The notes beneath the pieces were generated by a model, which was not told the origin of the DNA, did not search any database, and saw nothing but the letters and a program-made list of their open reading frames with translations. From the NCBI GenBank assembly GCA_947259425.1, contig CAMYMO010000022.1, positions 1 to 5,389 on the forward strand: a stretch of 5,389 bases of DNA, given 5' to 3'. The stretch comes from an uncultured Ectothiorhodospiraceae bacterium (lineage in GTDB: Bacteria; Pseudomonadota; Gammaproteobacteria; UBA6429; Thiohalophilaceae). The position numbers and the translations under genes were made by a program. Numbering within the stretch: position 1 is the stretch's first letter; the number at the start of each line of letters is the position of its first letter. Below are positions 1 to 5,389 of this stretch, in pieces.

Positions 1-53
1 TTTAGTTCGTTCTAATCACTAAAAGTAACCTGGAAGTTCCCAATAACGTTCTT

Positions 54-60
54 TAGGAGG
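54..60 (+). promoter_or_regulatory. Strong ribosome binding site of the exported protein gene
   Basis: TAGGAGG lies 5 bases before the ATG at 66 and is a near-perfect match to the anti-Shine-Dalgarno sequence of 16S rRNA. It fixes the start codon and suggests efficient translation. I see no convincing promoter in the 53 bases before it, so the promoter may lie outside the window. Confidence 0.85.
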
Positions 61-65
61 AAGTC

Positions 66-1286
66 ATGTTTAAATTTAACCAAAAAAAGTTAAAGCTGAC
101 ATTATTATCAGTTTGTGCCTCGTTTTTAATGAGTTCGGTTGCCGTTGCAGAAGATGATGATGATGAGAATAATATTGTTGCCGGCATCATCAGTGCACCG
201 GTTGTCATGAATGGCTTGGTTGCCAACGAACCCACTGAATTTAATCTTATTTTCAATGCGGAAGGGGTGGGGCTTAAACGTGCACTTGATCCGAATGTGT
301 TTGGCTATCAAATTCCTATGGATGGACGCATGGAGATTGAGTTAAGCGAGGAATTTAAACGCAATACCCGCATCAATGCCGAAACTGGTTTGAGTGAACC
401 CGTGCCGATTAATCCAAACGCAAATATCATTTTAACCACCGGTCCGCAAAATCCGATCATTTTTGCTGCGGGTGATACGGTGGCCAAAGGTAATTGGAGC
501 GTGTCGGATGATGGAGCAAACCTGATTACGATTACGCCGAACGGAGGGACGGGAGCAAATGGTTTAGAGAATGCGCGCGCCAATGAGATCGGCATGAAAG
601 TTGTTCACATTCGACCTAACCCACGAACGGTTGAGGGTATGCCGTATATCAATGGTGATGTCGGAGAGGAAGGTGAGGTCGAGATACGTATATATGATGC
701 TGCAGACCGATTGATCGCGGAAGGCGAAGCTGAATTTGATTTTGCTGCACGAGTGGGTCGTCAGATACATATCACCAATGATGGTTTGCGTACCACGCCG
801 GGTAGTTCACCGGATGTCGAGACGATTGAATTGATCGATTTTCAGCGAGTTTTACCGGGAACATCACTCACCAATACAACAAAGACAGCACCCTTTTCGG
901 CCGGTTATCCTTATGCGCCACGATTTATTATATTTGAAGCGCTCGATCCGACTGTTCGTGGTCAATTCACGGATGCATCCTTTATTCCTCAAGCGGGAAT
1001 TGCAGGCATAAGTTATGAGATACATCCCACAAAACCCTGGCGGGCTAAATTGATTGAGATTAATTCTGTTGGTCAGCAAAAAACCGTAGGTTCAATCGTG
1101 ATGAAAGGTCCGGATAAACATAGTCGTGGCGAAATTTTACCTTCAGTGGGCAGTACGAGCTTAGATGGCAATGGAAGCCGCTTTAGCGTACCGGTGAAAG
1201 TCGGGAATAAACCTGGACGTTATACAGTCACCGTGCGTTTCCATGGCGGAGGTAAAGCAACGACGACGATATATGCAGTAAATTAA
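66..1286 (+). CDS. Exported beta-rich protein of unknown function
   Basis: I do not recognise a named family. The 406-residue product begins with a Sec-type signal peptide: a basic n-region (KKLKL), a hydrophobic stretch at about residues 11-26, and a probable signal peptidase I site AVA|ED after residue 28. The mature protein would start with an acidic run (EDDDDE) and is then rich in short hydrophobic/polar alternations, Gly, Pro, Asn and Thr, as expected for a secreted beta-sandwich or repeat-poor beta protein. The C-terminus (about residues 373-406, with RYTVTVRF) looks like the last strands of an Ig-like fold, which is inference. The only cysteine, C17, lies in the signal peptide. It is not in a good lipobox (LSVC), so a lipoprotein is unlikely. 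There is no later transmembrane segment. The ATG follows a near-perfect ribosome binding site, and the gene stops on TAA 23 bases before a hairpin terminator. It therefore looks like the last or only gene of its transcript. Periplasmic, surface or extracellular location cannot be separated. Confidence 0.85.
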   Translation: MFKFNQKKLKLTLLSVCASFLMSSVAVAEDDDDENNIVAGIISAPVVMNGLVANEPTEFNLIFNAEGVGLKRALDPNVFGYQIPMDGRMEIELSEEFKRNTRINAETGLSEPVPINPNANIILTTGPQNPIIFAAGDTVAKGNWSVSDDGANLITITPNGGTGANGLENARANEIGMKVVHIRPNPRTVEGMPYINGDVGEEGEVEIRIYDAADRLIAEGEAEFDFAARVGRQIHITNDGLRTTPGSSPDVETIELIDFQRVLPGTSLTNTTKTAPFSAGYPYAPRFIIFEALDPTVRGQFTDASFIPQAGIAGISYEIHPTKPWRAKLIEINSVGQQKTVGSIVMKGPDKHSRGEILPSVGSTSLDGNGSRFSVPVKVGNKPGRYTVTVRFHGGGKATTTIYAVN

Positions 1287-1309
1287 GGTTTAAAGTACGT
1301 TGAAGATTG

Positions 1310-1339
1310 ATCGAGGCCGTAACAAGCCTCGATTTTTTT
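1310..1339 (+). terminator. Rho-independent terminator after the exported protein gene
   Basis: A perfect 8-bp stem, ATCGAGGC (1310-1317) with GCCTCGAT (1326-1333), encloses an 8-base loop. Seven consecutive T follow (1333-1339, the first T shared with the stem). It sits 23 bases after the TAA of the exported protein gene and separates it from the next gene. Confidence 0.9.
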
Positions 1340-1404
1340 ATGTACAATAAAAGCAAGCAACAGGTCTGCGATAGCGTATTTTGAATATCTAATCAAAATA
1401 AGTT

Positions 1405-1413
1405 TGTTATTAT
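1405..1413 (+). promoter_or_regulatory. Candidate extended -10 promoter of the 383-residue gene
   Basis: TGTTATTAT is a TGn extended -10 motif followed by TATTAT, five of six matches to TATAAT. It lies 33 bases before the ATG at 1447, in an AT-rich stretch downstream of the preceding terminator. No good -35 hexamer sits 16-18 bases upstream, which is tolerated with an extended -10. The position fits because the terminator at 1310-1339 means this gene needs its own promoter. The site is inferred from the motif only. Confidence 0.35.
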
Positions 1414-1446
1414 GCTTATCTGGTTTGGTCAAAGGCAAATTATAAA

Positions 1447-2598
1447 ATGGAAGCGTTTATTATCCCTAAATCGTGGGGGGACCTGGAAACACAAGCTGAA
1501 AATGCATTTGGTTTTGGAAAAGAGTCGGTTTTAGAATTATTACATAATTTACAAACCCATCTGGGTAGCAATAAAGATGATCAATATAAGCTGATTTACG
1601 CTGCTGGCTGGCTTGAGGGGGTATTACATGCTCGCCGCGAATTAGAACGTGCACAAAAATATCCCGATACAATTCGCGATTTGGGCAGCATGCTTGAGCA
1701 TGTTAGTGATCAGTATCGTTCGGATCTCGTTTCGGAGGGTCGTAAAATGGGCATCCAGCTTGAGATCACACATAACCAACACACGATACCTGAACGCCTC
1801 AATATGGATTTAACTGAACTGTTCGAAGATCAGTTAGACGATCTGTTAGCACAGGATAGCGCTGCTCGCTCAGTACCGACGGCGATGTTCATACTTTTTG
1901 CTAAAGCAATCGACCCGACGGTGATATACCAAAAATTTATCGATGGATTCTCCGTTGGATACAATGAAACCATAACCAATACAAATACGATCCCTAATAC
2001 GGTTAGCCGATTTTTAAAATCCAGCCTGCCACGTCGTGATGAAGGTTATGTCTTTATTAATCACTATATTTTCGAGTCTGAAAATAGCGATTTAATCGTT
2101 AACACAAAATTGTATATGAATCCGTTAATAGCAAATTCTGTACTTAGACTGGAAAACGAGCTTGATGATTCCGTTATCGCTGAAGTGGAGGTGAATCATC
2201 GGTTGTATGACGAATTACGTGTGCTAAAGGGACAGGAAGACGATTATTTACAGGCAGCCAGGTTATTAATGGATAGCCTGGCGGCTACTCAGGATAAAAA
2301 CCTTATTCGCGCACTAGCCGTACAGGCCTCAAATCAAATCGTGATCAAGGTAGCAGATGACTTTTCCGCACGGATAGCCGATGTCTATGATAAACCGTTT
2401 GCAGAACATGTTCAGCGATTGCGAAAATTTAGTCCGGTTTCCAAACAGTATAAAAACTTTATCGCACCGAATGGCTATGAAAATATAATTGAGAAAATAA
2501 CTGAGTTTGTGTCGTCAATCACCGGCTTGTCAGGGGCTTTTTTTACTGAGTTAGATAACCATCTTAACGAACTAAGACAGACGGCAGGAATAAAATAG
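1447..2598 (+). CDS. Cysteine-free, probably helical cytosolic protein of unknown function
   Basis: I do not recognise this 383-residue protein. It has no signal peptide, no membrane segment and no cysteine. The sequence is acidic and probably mostly helical. Charged amphipathic stretches occur at about residues 12-105, with a conspicuous GWLEGVLHARRELERAQ segment near 55-70. Others lie at 118-170 and 225-330, and there is a C-terminal helical stretch at 344-380. A short Asn/Thr-rich linker, TNTNTIPNT (178-186), may separate an N-terminal from a C-terminal half. I see no nucleotide-binding P-loop, metal cluster or classic catalytic motif. The start is supported by a weak ribosome binding site (AAAGG, 1431-1435, 11 bases upstream) and by a candidate promoter just before it. 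The gene stands alone between a terminator and a convergent DNA glycosylase gene 12 bp downstream, so context gives little help. A scaffold or regulatory role is possible but cannot be shown. Confidence 0.85.
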   Translation: MEAFIIPKSWGDLETQAENAFGFGKESVLELLHNLQTHLGSNKDDQYKLIYAAGWLEGVLHARRELERAQKYPDTIRDLGSMLEHVSDQYRSDLVSEGRKMGIQLEITHNQHTIPERLNMDLTELFEDQLDDLLAQDSAARSVPTAMFILFAKAIDPTVIYQKFIDGFSVGYNETITNTNTIPNTVSRFLKSSLPRRDEGYVFINHYIFESENSDLIVNTKLYMNPLIANSVLRLENELDDSVIAEVEVNHRLYDELRVLKGQEDDYLQAARLLMDSLAATQDKNLIRALAVQASNQIVIKVADDFSARIADVYDKPFAEHVQRLRKFSPVSKQYKNFIAPNGYENIIEKITEFVSSITGLSGAFFTELDNHLNELRQTAGIK

Positions 2599-2610
2599 GG
2601 GCAAGTCAGG

Positions 2611-3222
2611 TTATTTATCTAAAAGAGATTGCCAGGCAGGGTGACGTTTAATTTGGTTTAACGCCTTTTTGAGCAAACGAATTCCAGGCTCTTTTCGATG
2701 CCAGGTGGATGCACCCGATGGATGGGGTAAGGCAATACAATCGATTTTATTATCATTTAGCGTGATCGGTTTTTTCTTGCCAATCACATCAACCAATTTA
2801 TCGACTTCAAAAAATTGAGAGATAGCCAATTTACCTACTGGGATAAGCAGCTGTGGTTTTAAAATATTGATTTCACGTTGTAACCAATGTGAACAATTTT
2901 TAATTTCTTCTTTATTCGGAACACGGTCGCCACCTTTAACCAGTTTGCCTGGAAAACAACGACATACGGCGGCCATGTAGACCTGATGTCGAAACTCGGT
3001 TTCGTCCAGGCCAATTTCAGTAAACCATTTGAATAAGGTCTTACCGGCCGTCCAGGCAAAGGGTTTTTTTATATCGACCTCTTTTATACCTGGGGCTTGC
3101 CCAATCAACATAATCGGCGAGACCGCCGGGATGCCGGTTACCGGGGTGCCGATCATTTGCGAACATCGTGTGCATTTTTTTAAGCTGGTTTGATGTCGTC
3201 GAAGCTGGGTAATAATGGCCAT
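2611..3222 (-). CDS. Uracil-DNA glycosylase superfamily protein (COG1573-like, family 4/5 type)
   Basis: The 203-residue product belongs to the UDG fold superfamily, whose members remove uracil or other damaged bases from DNA as the first step of base excision repair in the cytosol. Motif 1 is GQAPG (residues 41-45), where classical family 4 enzymes have GEAPG. Motif 2 is HPSGAS (167-172), of the HPS type. Between them are FAWTAG (55-60), AAVCRCFPGK (84-93) and the strand LLIPVGKLAI (125-134). Cysteines C17 and C20 (CTRC), C87 or C89, and C110 sit where family 4 and 5 enzymes hold a 4Fe-4S cluster, so a cluster is likely by homology. The length is typical of the family. The ATG at 3222 is the first possible start, because an in-frame TAG lies 9 bases upstream at 3232-3234. 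The next Met would cut off the CTRC motif. The ribosome binding site is poor. A TAGAAT -10-like hexamer at 3229-3234 would give an almost leaderless transcript, but this is weak evidence. The Glu-to-Gln change makes substrate range and activity uncertain. Confidence 0.9.
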   Translation of the reverse strand: MAIITQLRRHQTSLKKCTRCSQMIGTPVTGIPAVSPIMLIGQAPGIKEVDIKKPFAWTAGKTLFKWFTEIGLDETEFRHQVYMAAVCRCFPGKLVKGGDRVPNKEEIKNCSHWLQREINILKPQLLIPVGKLAISQFFEVDKLVDVIGKKKPITLNDNKIDCIALPHPSGASTWHRKEPGIRLLKKALNQIKRHPAWQSLLDK

Positions 3223-3257
3223 AGTTTTATTCTACCGATTTTTGATCTATTGCTGAA

Positions 3258-3285
3258 GGCTACTGACATAACGCTGTCAGTAGCC
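3258..3285. repeat. Perfect 11-bp inverted repeat between divergent genes, candidate operator
   Basis: GGCTACTGACA (3258-3268) is followed by a 6-base spacer and its exact reverse complement TGTCAGTAGCC (3275-3285). The repeat lies in the 125-bp region between the glycosylase gene, which reads left, and the VOC operon, which reads right. It ends 2 bases before a candidate -35 hexamer. No T-tract follows on either strand, and no gene reads into it, so a terminator is unlikely. A dimeric regulator site is the best explanation, and the YafY-like regulator of the operon is a natural candidate. An RNA hairpin in a longer leader of the glycosylase transcript is an alternative. Confidence 0.7.
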
Positions 3286-3287
3286 GT

Positions 3288-3315
3288 TTGTTAATCTCTT
3301 ATGGCGTTTTATTTT
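3288..3315 (+). promoter_or_regulatory. Candidate promoter of the VOC-DUF2461-yafY-like operon
   Basis: TTGTTA (3288-3293) and TATTTT (3310-3315) are separated by 16 bases and lie 33 bases before the first start codon of the operon. Each hexamer matches four of six sigma-70 consensus positions. The perfect inverted repeat ends 2 bases upstream of the -35 hexamer, a usual place for a regulator that acts at the promoter. The assignment rests on motif and position only. Confidence 0.35.
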
Positions 3316-3335
3316 AAATCAAAGGTTCAATAATC

Positions 3336-3342
3336 AAGGAGA
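3336..3342 (+). promoter_or_regulatory. Ribosome binding site of the VOC gene
   Basis: AAGGAGA, 5 bases before the ATG at 3348, is a strong Shine-Dalgarno match. It selects this start rather than the second in-frame ATG at residue 6. Confidence 0.8.
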
Positions 3343-3347
3343 CTATT

Positions 3348-3734
3348 ATGGACGATCAAGCGATGAAGCAACATGGTGCATTTAGCTGGAACGAGTTGAT
3401 GACCACGGATGTGGCCGCTGCCAAGACTTTTTATGGGGCGCTATTTGGCTGGACATTACGTGACGAGCAGACGCCTGAAATGGTCTATACCATGGCCAAG
3501 TTAGGTGATAAGGAGACAGCAGGCATGATGGCGATACCTGACGAGGCGCAGGGAATGCCGCCAAGTTGGGGCGCCTATGTGACCGTGGATGATGTCGACA
3601 AACAGGTACAACGGGTCGAGGACTTAGGCGGTAAAGTGGTGATGCCACCTCGTGATATACCGGATGTAGGACGGTTTGCCGTGATCAGTGATCCGCAGGG
3701 TGCTATGCTGACCATGATTACCTATAGCTGTTAG
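3348..3734 (+). CDS. VOC family (glyoxalase/bleomycin-resistance fold) protein, COG3324-like
   Basis: A single VOC domain fills nearly all of the 128 residues. It starts with the strand and helix GAFSWNELMTTDVAAAKTFY (10-29), followed by GALFGW (30-35), a family signature. The second half holds WGAYVTVDDVD (74-84), LGGKVVMPPRDIPDVGRFAV (93-112) and SDPQGA (114-119), also typical of this group. VOC proteins pair beta-alpha-beta-beta-beta units around a metal or ligand pocket. Members include glyoxalase I, antibiotic-binding proteins and dioxygenases, and this subgroup is mostly uncharacterised. E16 and H9 are possible metal ligands near the first strand, but I cannot confirm a full metal site. 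One domain per chain suggests a dimer. There is no signal peptide, so it is cytosolic. It is the first gene of the operon. Its TAG stop overlaps the AGG that serves the next gene. Reaction and substrate cannot be stated. Confidence 0.9.
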   Translation: MDDQAMKQHGAFSWNELMTTDVAAAKTFYGALFGWTLRDEQTPEMVYTMAKLGDKETAGMMAIPDEAQGMPPSWGAYVTVDDVDKQVQRVEDLGGKVVMPPRDIPDVGRFAVISDPQGAMLTMITYSC

Positions 3735-3745
3735 GCGTTCAAATT

Positions 3746-4432
3746 ATGGCCAATCGATACTTCAGCAAGCCCGCATTCACGTTTTTAAATAAATTGGCAA
3801 AAAATAATAATCGTGAGTGGTTTAACGATCATAAACAGGAGTATGAAGATACGATTCGTACGCCTGCATTGGCGTTTATTGCTGATATCAGCCATGAGTT
3901 GGCGATGATTTCCCCTCATTTTCTTGCGCTACCGAAGAAAGTGGGGGGATCACTGATGCGAGTTCATCGCGATGTGCGGTTTGGTAAAGATAAACGCCCC
4001 TATAAAACCAATATTGGCATTCAATTTCGTCATGAACTCGGTAAAGATGTGCATGCCCCTGGATTTTATTTACATATTGAACCGGAAGAATGTTTTGTTG
4101 GTGTGGGTATCTGGCGCCCCGATTCGACCGCACTGGGTAAAATACGTGATCACATTTGTGAACAGGGTAAAAAGTGGACGGAAGCACTTAATGAAAAACC
4201 GTTTAAGCGACAATTTGAGTTGGGCGGCGATACGTTAGTAAGACCACCACGAGGTTATGACAAAGAACACCCTTTAATTGAATCGCTCAAGCGTAAAGAT
4301 TATATCGCACTATCGCGTTTAACCAATGAACAGATACAGAATGCGCGATTTAAAAAAACGGTGGTGGATCGGTTTCGAATGGCGGACCGTTACATGAAGT
4401 TTTTGTGTAAGGCGCTTGAGTTAAGGTATTAA
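3746..4432 (+). CDS. DUF2461 / TIGR02453 family protein of unknown function
   Basis: The 228-residue product matches the DUF2461 (TIGR02453) family over its whole length. Diagnostic pieces are FLNKLAKNNNREWFNDHK (13-30), the basic block RVHRDVRFGKDKRPYKTN (72-89), GFYLHIEPEE (106-115), GVGIWRPD (119-126) and PRGYDKEHP (168-176). The family is widespread in bacteria and also found in some fungi, and no biochemical role is established to my knowledge. The conserved Arg/Lys/His-rich block suggests an anionic ligand or nucleic acid partner, which is inference. There is no signal peptide or membrane segment. The ATG lies 11 bp after the VOC stop, with only a short AGG (3733-3735) overlapping that stop, so translation is probably coupled. 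The gene ends 2 bp before the regulator. The 88-residue reading frame at 3972-4238 inside it is an out-of-frame shadow. Confidence 0.92.
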   Translation: MANRYFSKPAFTFLNKLAKNNNREWFNDHKQEYEDTIRTPALAFIADISHELAMISPHFLALPKKVGGSLMRVHRDVRFGKDKRPYKTNIGIQFRHELGKDVHAPGFYLHIEPEECFVGVGIWRPDSTALGKIRDHICEQGKKWTEALNEKPFKRQFELGGDTLVRPPRGYDKEHPLIESLKRKDYIALSRLTNEQIQNARFKKTVVDRFRMADRYMKFLCKALELRY

Positions 4433-4434
4433 CC

Positions 4435-5124
4435 ATGCGCCGCGCCGATCGACTTTTTCAAATTGTTCAACATTTACACCCGGAACGCGTGACGACCGCG
4501 CATGATCTGGCCGAAGAGTTAGAGGTGTCTGAACGAACTATCTATCGGGATATCCAGGATTTAAGCCTGTCGGGTGTACCGATCACCGGTGAAGTTGGAA
4601 TAGGTTATCGGCTGTTGCCCGGCTTTCAACTTCCGCCATTAATGTTTAAGGAAGAAGAACTCGAAGCCTTGTTGTTGGGGGCGCGTATGGTACGGGCCTG
4701 GACCGACAAAGGCTTGGCCAGCGCCGCGGATCAAGCCTTACAAAAAATCGAACACGTGATCCCTGACCGAATGAAGCACCAATTAGATAACCAGGATATG
4801 ATTGTCCCGGATTTTCCGATGGAAGGAATGGCGGGTGAACAACTGTATATTGTGCGCCAGGCAATCAAGACGCAGAATAAAATCGAGATTGATTATACTC
4901 GTGCCGATGGCAAAAATTCTGAGCGGGTAGTGCACCCATTAGGTTTGTTTTACTGGGGTAAGGTCTGGACCCTGGTCGGTTGGTGTGAACTGCGCAATGC
5001 CTTTCGACATTTCAGGTTGGATAGAATGCTCTCGGTTACGCAACGCAGTGAAAATTTTGAATTGCTTGAGGGACGAACCTTACAGGACTACCTTCGCGAT
5101 GAGTGTGGTGTAGACAAATTTTAG
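4435..5124 (+). CDS. YafY-like HTH-WYL transcriptional regulator
   Basis: This 229-residue protein has a DeoR-type winged helix at residues 1-60, with recognition-helix region VSERTIYRDIQDL (31-43) and wing GEVGIGYRL (52-60). Next comes the YafY-type linker PGFQLPPLMFKEEELEALLLG (62-82) and a C-terminal WYL domain at about 135-210. The WYL-core equivalent is WTL (178-180), within VWTLVGWCELR, followed by the arginine-rich FRHFRLDRM (190-198). WYL domains are thought to bind small ligands or nucleic acids and to switch the attached DNA-binding domain. Length and order match E. coli YafY as I recall it. The start ATG is 2 bases after the DUF2461 stop, and TAAGG (4422-4426) inside that gene serves as ribosome binding site. 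The product is probably cytosolic, dimeric or oligomeric, and may control its own operon. I see no terminator after it. I do not assign the yafY symbol because orthology is unproven. Confidence 0.93.
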   Translation: MRRADRLFQIVQHLHPERVTTAHDLAEELEVSERTIYRDIQDLSLSGVPITGEVGIGYRLLPGFQLPPLMFKEEELEALLLGARMVRAWTDKGLASAADQALQKIEHVIPDRMKHQLDNQDMIVPDFPMEGMAGEQLYIVRQAIKTQNKIEIDYTRADGKNSERVVHPLGLFYWGKVWTLVGWCELRNAFRHFRLDRMLSVTQRSENFELLEGRTLQDYLRDECGVDKF

Positions 5125-5186
5125 TTGCTTAAACCGAATTCTACTAATTTATAAAATTATTTCAGACTAAGTCATTAATACAAATT

Positions 5187-5193
5187 GGAGGAA
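5187..5193 (+). promoter_or_regulatory. Strong ribosome binding site before a seven-codon frame
   Basis: GGAGGAA stands 5 bases before the ATG at 5199. The ATG frame ends after MEQAQTD on TAG (5220 is T, stop at 5220-5222). Such a strong site in front of so short a frame is best explained as the intact start of the broken integrase gene that follows. The upstream 5125-5186 is AT-rich. TTGCTT (5125-5130) and TATAAA (5150-5155) are promoter-like, but the 19-base spacing is poor. Confidence 0.65.
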
Positions 5194-5198
5194 TCATA

Positions 5199-5389
5199 AT
5201 GGAACAAGCACAAACTGATTAGTCAAAATAAACCTCTCAAACTTCAAGAGTTTTGAGCAATTCGAATCCGCCTCCAGCTCGTCAGCAACATCAGAGAACT
5301 CGCTCTATTCAATTTCGCCATTGATAGTAAATTACGAGGCTGAGACCTGGCTAGGTTTAAGCTCAGTGATACCGTAAGTTGCGCGGATA
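5199..5389 (+). pseudogene. Broken tyrosine recombinase (integrase), 5' part, runs off the window
   Basis: The ATG at 5199 opens only seven codons. The +1 frame, from about 5218 on, reads ISQNKPLKLQEF, then TGA (5254-5256), AIRIRLQLVSNIRELA, LFNFAIDSKLRG, a second TGA (5341-5343), then DLARFKLSDTVSCAD to the edge. From memory, intact proteobacterial tyrosine recombinases of one family carry NKPLKPKEVWAIR, LALFNLAIDSKLRGCDL and a following KxxVSD-like strand. The two TGAs therefore replace a conserved Trp and a conserved Cys. The Arg of KLRG (CGA, 5335-5337) would be the first catalytic Arg of the recombinase. At least three lesions are visible: one frameshift near 5215-5220 and two nonsense codons. 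These enzymes act on DNA to integrate or excise mobile elements. The rest of the gene lies outside the window, so the fate of the remaining catalytic residues is unknown. Confidence 0.75.

Noticed and set aside
66..150. Lipoprotein signal with C17 as the lipidated residue
   Set aside because: The residues before it are LSV, so position -1 is Val, not Gly, Ala or Ser. The hydrophobic core also continues past C17 to a standard AVA|E cleavage site.
2585..2625. Shared bidirectional terminator between the convergent genes
   Set aside because: The 12-bp gap and the adjoining ends hold no GC-rich stem with a T-tract on either strand.
3972..4238. 88-residue open frame inside the DUF2461 gene
   Set aside because: It is out of frame with a well-conserved family protein, has no ribosome binding site of its own, and its sequence resembles no protein I know.
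5199..5222. Seven-codon frame MEQAQTD with a strong ribosome binding site, as a regulatory leader peptide
   Set aside because: The sequence after it reads as an integrase in the +1 frame rather than as an attenuator, and the heptapeptide has no run of one regulatory amino acid. A broken gene start explains it better.
5257..5275. TTCGAATCC followed by GCCTCC, resembling the T-arm and 3' end of a tRNA or tmRNA
   Set aside because: The flanking bases (AGCAA and CCGCC) do not pair as a T-stem, and no acceptor or anticodon arm can be found around it. The bases are explained by the integrase frame.
5341..5367. Imperfect hairpin CTGAG-ACCT-GGCT-AGGT-TTAAG-CTCAG, as a structured RNA or SECIS-like element
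   Set aside because: Stems of 5 and 4 bp separated by a 5-base bulge are weak and common by chance, and the stretch is accounted for by the integrase frame.
5218..5373. Serine-rich open stretch in a third forward frame, and a stretch on the minus strand open to the window edge (5249-5389), as small genes
   Set aside because: The forward stretch lacks an ATG and a ribosome binding site. The minus-strand stretch has low-complexity Ser/Leu/Arg content. Both overlap the recognisable integrase frame and look like shadows of it.

Overview
The window looks like chromosome of a gammaproteobacterium of moderate, slightly AT-rich base composition. The evidence is a YafY-type HTH-WYL regulator close to the Escherichia coli family, a DUF2461/TIGR02453 protein, proteobacterial-style Shine-Dalgarno sites and a compact gene layout. 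No genus can be assigned from the sequence.

Layout, left to right: (1) an exported, beta-rich protein of unknown function (66-1286, +) with a strong ribosome binding site and its own rho-independent terminator (1310-1339). (2) A 383-residue, cysteine-free, probably helical cytosolic protein of unknown function (1447-2598, +), probably transcribed from its own extended -10 promoter. (3) Convergent with it, only 12 bp away, a uracil-DNA glycosylase superfamily protein (2611-3222, -) with GQAPG and HPS motifs and a likely iron-sulfur cysteine set. (4) A divergent intergenic region (3223-3347) with a perfect 11-bp inverted repeat and a candidate promoter. (5) A tight three-gene operon on the + strand: a single-domain VOC/glyoxalase-fold protein (3348-3734), a DUF2461 protein (3746-4432) and a YafY-like HTH-WYL regulator (4435-5124). 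Gaps of 11 bp and 2 bp, with ribosome binding sites at or inside the preceding gene's end, point to co-transcription and translational coupling. (6) The right end (5199-5389, continuing past the edge) has a strong ribosome binding site and an ATG that opens only seven codons. The +1 frame behind it reads clearly as the start of a tyrosine recombinase/integrase, interrupted by two TGA codons. I interpret this as a decayed integrase gene.

The VOC, DUF2461 and YafY-like genes probably act together. The WYL regulator may sense a small ligand and control its own operon, and the inverted repeat next to the operon promoter is the obvious candidate operator. The first two genes are orphans with no neighbour that explains them. 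I see no CRISPR array, rRNA, tRNA, intact mobile element or recognisable defence system. The least expected item is the broken integrase at the right edge. It may mark the border of an old mobile or genomic island.
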